Assembly (NCBI GenBank): GCA_910578985.1
Contig: CAJTSF010000045.1
Span: forward strand, 1 to 8,033
DNA from: an uncultured Odoribacter sp.
Lineage (GTDB): Bacteria > Bacteroidota > Bacteroidia > Bacteroidales > Marinifilaceae
DNA length: 8,033 nucleotides
Reading direction: 5' to 3'
Below are positions 6,881 through 8,033 of this stretch, one piece after another; within the stretch, counting starts at the first letter, position 1; each line of letters starts with the position of its first letter. The notes below the pieces were generated by a model. It did not search any database. It saw only the letters and a program-made list of their open reading frames with translations, and was not told the DNA's origin. A program made the translations under genes and the position numbers.

Positions 6881-7017
6881 GATTCACCGATGATTCTACG
6901 GTACAAATTTACGTCACATATTGGTAAAAAACAATTAAAATACTGCTTTTACCAATATTTCACCAACGTTTTACCAGCATTTCACCAACATTTCAACCGT
7001 AGAACTATCGGTGAATC
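6881..7017. repeat. 22-bp imperfect inverted repeat enclosing a promoter
   Basis: The left arm (6881-6902) is GATTCACCGAT then GATTCTACGGT. The right arm (6996-7017) is ACCGTAGAACT then ATCGGTGAATC. The arms are reverse complements at 20 of 22 positions; only the central two bases differ (TC against CT). They enclose 93 bp that hold a minus-strand promoter with its -7 box just inside the left arm. No target-site duplication is seen outside the arms. The arms could be recombinase sites of an invertible promoter, ends of a small non-autonomous element, or a large operator. An inner 12-bp perfect inverted repeat (ATATTGGTAAAA at 6918-6929 and its complement at 6947-6958) lies within. Confidence 0.7.
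6904..6934 (-). promoter_or_regulatory. Promoter of the minus-strand DUF6266-like gene
   Basis: On the minus strand TTG (6932-6934) is followed after exactly 20 bp by TAAATTTG (6904-6911), a full match to the Bacteroidetes TTG-N20-TAnnTTTG pattern. Transcription should begin near 6897, inside the left inverted-repeat arm, giving a leader of about 70 nt before the ATG at 6828. Reversed repeat motif 6920-6930 lies between the two promoter boxes, so a protein bound there would be expected to affect initiation. Confidence 0.65.
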
Positions 7018-7039
7018 AATGGTTAATCATCGGTCAATT

Positions 7040-7104
7040 CGGCGGTATACCCACATGCTTCCGGGGTATCGGGGGACACCGCGGTAAGATTTTTGCCGGA
7101 AAAG
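7040..7104. other. Remainder of the divergent spacer, no gene seen
   Basis: Between the motif array and the plus-strand promoter no coding region is apparent. Two 8-bp palindromes, GGTATACC (7044-7051) and ACCGCGGT (7078-7085), lie here. They may be binding sites or chance. Confidence 0.3.
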
Positions 7105-7135
7105 TTGCAGGCAGAGCGGGGAAACGCTACATTTG
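7105..7135 (+). promoter_or_regulatory. Promoter of the plus-strand DUF6266-like gene and queC
   Basis: TTG (7105-7107), exactly 20 bp, then TACATTTG (7128-7135): a complete Bacteroidetes-type promoter with the same spacing as the minus-strand one. Transcription should start near 7142, about 16 nt before the ATG at 7158. An AGGGA (7150-7154) just before the ATG may serve as a ribosome binding site. Confidence 0.68.
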
Positions 7136-7157
7136 TTGAAAATCAAAACAGGGAATT

Positions 7158-7880
7158 ATGGCAATAGCAAAAAGCATGTTGGGCAGGCTGCGGGGAAAGT
7201 TGGGCAACCTCAGTTGCTACGAAGGACAGGACGGGCAGACCATCGTACGTTCCTCGTCCGTCCACCGCAGGACGTCGAACATGGAGCAGCAGCGGCAGGA
7301 GACGGAGTTCGGGACGTTGAGCAAAGTGGCGGCAATATTGGGGTATGTCCTGAAAACGGGCTTCCCCAAAGGGAAAGGAGTGGCAGCGGGGAGCAAAGGA
7401 TTCCTGCAAGCGAACCTGAAAGGGGGCGCGGTGGTGGCGGAGGAGGTGGACCCGGGGAGGGAGTTCGTGCGGAAAGAGAATGCGCCGAGGTATTTCCGGG
7501 GACAGGTGGATTATGCGAAATTGCAGGTGGCGGCGGGCGCGGTGGCGGTGCCGGAGGCAAGCGTGGCGGAAATCGGCGGCGGGACGGAGGACGGCAGCAG
7601 GACGGCGAAGGCGGTGCGGAGGGTGAGATTCCGAAGCGAGGGGCGGACGCGGGTGGGGTACGACTGCTTCCCGGAGGACCGGGTGCACGGGGTGGCGCTG
7701 TGCCCTTCGAAGAAGATGCGGAGTATGGTGGAAGTGGGAGTGCGGGGCGAGACGGGGGAAGCGGAGGCGGAGTTCGACGGAAAGGAGTGGCAGGGAGAGG
7801 TGCATTTCTACGCGTTCGCGACGAGCGCGGACGGGAAGCGGGCATCGCGCTCGGTGTATCTGGGAATGATGAATTGGTAA
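7158..7880 (+). CDS. DUF6266-like protein of unknown function (plus-strand paralogue)
   Basis: The 240-residue product begins MAIAKSMLGRLRGKLGNLSC, with the GKxGN pattern typical of Bacteroidetes DUF6266 proteins. A G-Q-T-VR-S segment (25-33), an N-Q-R-F helix (NMEQQRQETEF, 41-51) and FLQAN (82-86) follow. It ends with VHFYAFATSADGKRAS and SVYLG, like the minus-strand neighbour. The function of this family is unknown. There is no signal peptide or membrane segment, so it is probably cytoplasmic. Codons are GC-rich in the third position. The family call rests on pattern recall, while the similarity of the two neighbours is seen directly. AGGGA lies 3 nt before the ATG, and a good promoter lies upstream. 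queC begins 13 nt after the stop, so the two genes are probably cotranscribed. Long frames on the other strand and in the +2 frame here are shadows caused by high GC. Confidence 0.78.
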   Translation: MAIAKSMLGRLRGKLGNLSCYEGQDGQTIVRSSSVHRRTSNMEQQRQETEFGTLSKVAAILGYVLKTGFPKGKGVAAGSKGFLQANLKGGAVVAEEVDPGREFVRKENAPRYFRGQVDYAKLQVAAGAVAVPEASVAEIGGGTEDGSRTAKAVRRVRFRSEGRTRVGYDCFPEDRVHGVALCPSKKMRSMVEVGVRGETGEAEAEFDGKEWQGEVHFYAFATSADGKRASRSVYLGMMNW

Positions 7881-7893
7881 AAAAGAATAAGAT

Positions 7894-8033
7894 ATGAAAG
7901 ATGCAGTGATTGTATTGTCGGGAGGGATGGACAGTGTGACTCTCCTGTATGAGCGGGCGGCGGAGATAGCGCTCGCAGTGACGTTCGACTACGGAAGCAA
8001 CCATAACCGGCGCGAGGAGGCGTGCGCGAAGGA
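7894..8033 (+). CDS. queC: 7-cyano-7-deazaguanine synthase QueC (N-terminal part, cut by window edge)
   Basis: QueC converts 7-carboxy-7-deazaguanine and ammonia to preQ0, using ATP, in the pathway to the tRNA base queuosine. The visible 46 codons begin MKDAVIVLSGGMDSVTLLYE, with the PP-loop ATP-binding motif SGGMDS at residues 9-14. The following FDYGSNHNRREEACAK is the conserved segment that in most family members reads FDYGQxHxxE; the SNHN form is familiar from Bacteroidetes. The rest of the protein, including the zinc-binding cysteines, lies beyond position 8033. The ATG is 13 nt after the stop of the DUF6266-like gene with only a weak purine-rich stretch before it, so translation may depend on cotranscription. 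This is probably the housekeeping enzyme: no other deazaguanine or DNA-modification gene is in view. Confidence 0.93.
   Translation, partial: MKDAVIVLSGGMDSVTLLYERAAEIALAVTFDYGSNHNRREEACAK

Larger units (their letters stand above)
6859..7039. repeat. Array of 11-bp motifs in both orientations (iteron-like)
   Basis: The spacer carries many copies of a degenerate motif close to TTYACCRAY. In plus orientation, four near-perfect tandem units with exact 11-bp period run from 6947 to 6990: TTTTACCAATA, TTTCACCAACG, TTTTACCAGCA, TTTCACCAACA. A decayed fifth (TTTCAACCGTA) follows at 6991-7001. In the reverse orientation, three units lie in tandem at 7007-7039: ATCGGTGAATC, AATGGTTAATC, ATCGGTCAATT. 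Further copies are GATTCACCGAT (6881-6891), CATAAACCAAT (6859-6869) and, reversed, ATTGGTAAAAA (6920-6930). The 11-bp spacing puts sites on roughly the same face of the helix, which suggests cooperative binding of a protein. A decayed repeat element is the alternative. Confidence 0.65.

Noticed and set aside
6947..7001. CRISPR array
   Set aside because: Units are 11 bp, directly adjacent and without spacers, so this is a tandem motif array and not a CRISPR.
6881..7017. Complete insertion sequence bounded by the 22-bp inverted repeats
   Set aside because: The interval is 137 bp with no transposase frame and no flanking target duplication; at most it is a non-autonomous remnant.
7210..8004. 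Long minus-strand open frame opposite the DUF6266-like gene and queC
   Set aside because: It is a proline, serine and arginine-rich translation typical of the antisense of GC-rich genes, and it runs across the start of queC.
7894..8033. Deazaguanine DNA-modification (dpd-type) defence cluster suggested by queC near restriction genes
   Set aside because: No dpd gene is visible, queC is in the GC-rich native part, and a DUF6266-like pair separates it from the hsd operon. Housekeeping queuosine synthesis is the simpler reading.

Overview
The window looks like a chromosomal segment of a fairly GC-rich Bacteroidales bacterium, possibly Rikenellaceae or Alistipes-like (the genus is a guess). Three things support this. 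The promoters match the Bacteroidetes TTG-N20-TAnnTTTG pattern and most genes lack a strong Shine-Dalgarno. The QueC start and the type I restriction proteins read like Bacteroidales versions. Two proteins resemble the Bacteroidetes DUF6266 group.

Region 1 (1-5496, minus strand, visibly AT-richer) is a compact type I restriction-modification operon in the order hsdR, hsdM, DUF1016/YhcG-type nuclease, hsdS. hsdS runs off the left edge. Gene gaps are 4-5 nt or a short overlap, so the four genes are probably one transcript. HsdM and HsdS would form the sequence-specific adenine methyltransferase, and HsdR would add translocation and cleavage. The PD-(D/E)xK protein between hsdM and hsdS is an accessory nuclease of unknown role.

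Region 2 (about 5497-5640) is an AT-rich divergent control region with back-to-back promoters for hsdR and for a small secreted protein. Composition changes sharply here, as expected at the edge of a horizontally acquired defence island.

Region 3 (5637-8033, GC-rich) holds four genes. A secreted four-cysteine protein of unknown function (plus) converges on a DUF6266-like gene (minus). A second DUF6266-like gene (plus) follows, and queC starts 13 nt after it and runs off the right edge. The two DUF6266-like genes are divergent and about 330 bp apart.

That 330-bp spacer is the most unusual part of the window. It carries a 22-bp imperfect inverted repeat enclosing a good promoter, and a set of 11-bp repeated motifs in both orientations. 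It could be an invertible promoter, a cluster of protein-binding sites, or a small dispersed repeat element. No recombinase, transposase, tRNA, rRNA or CRISPR array was found.
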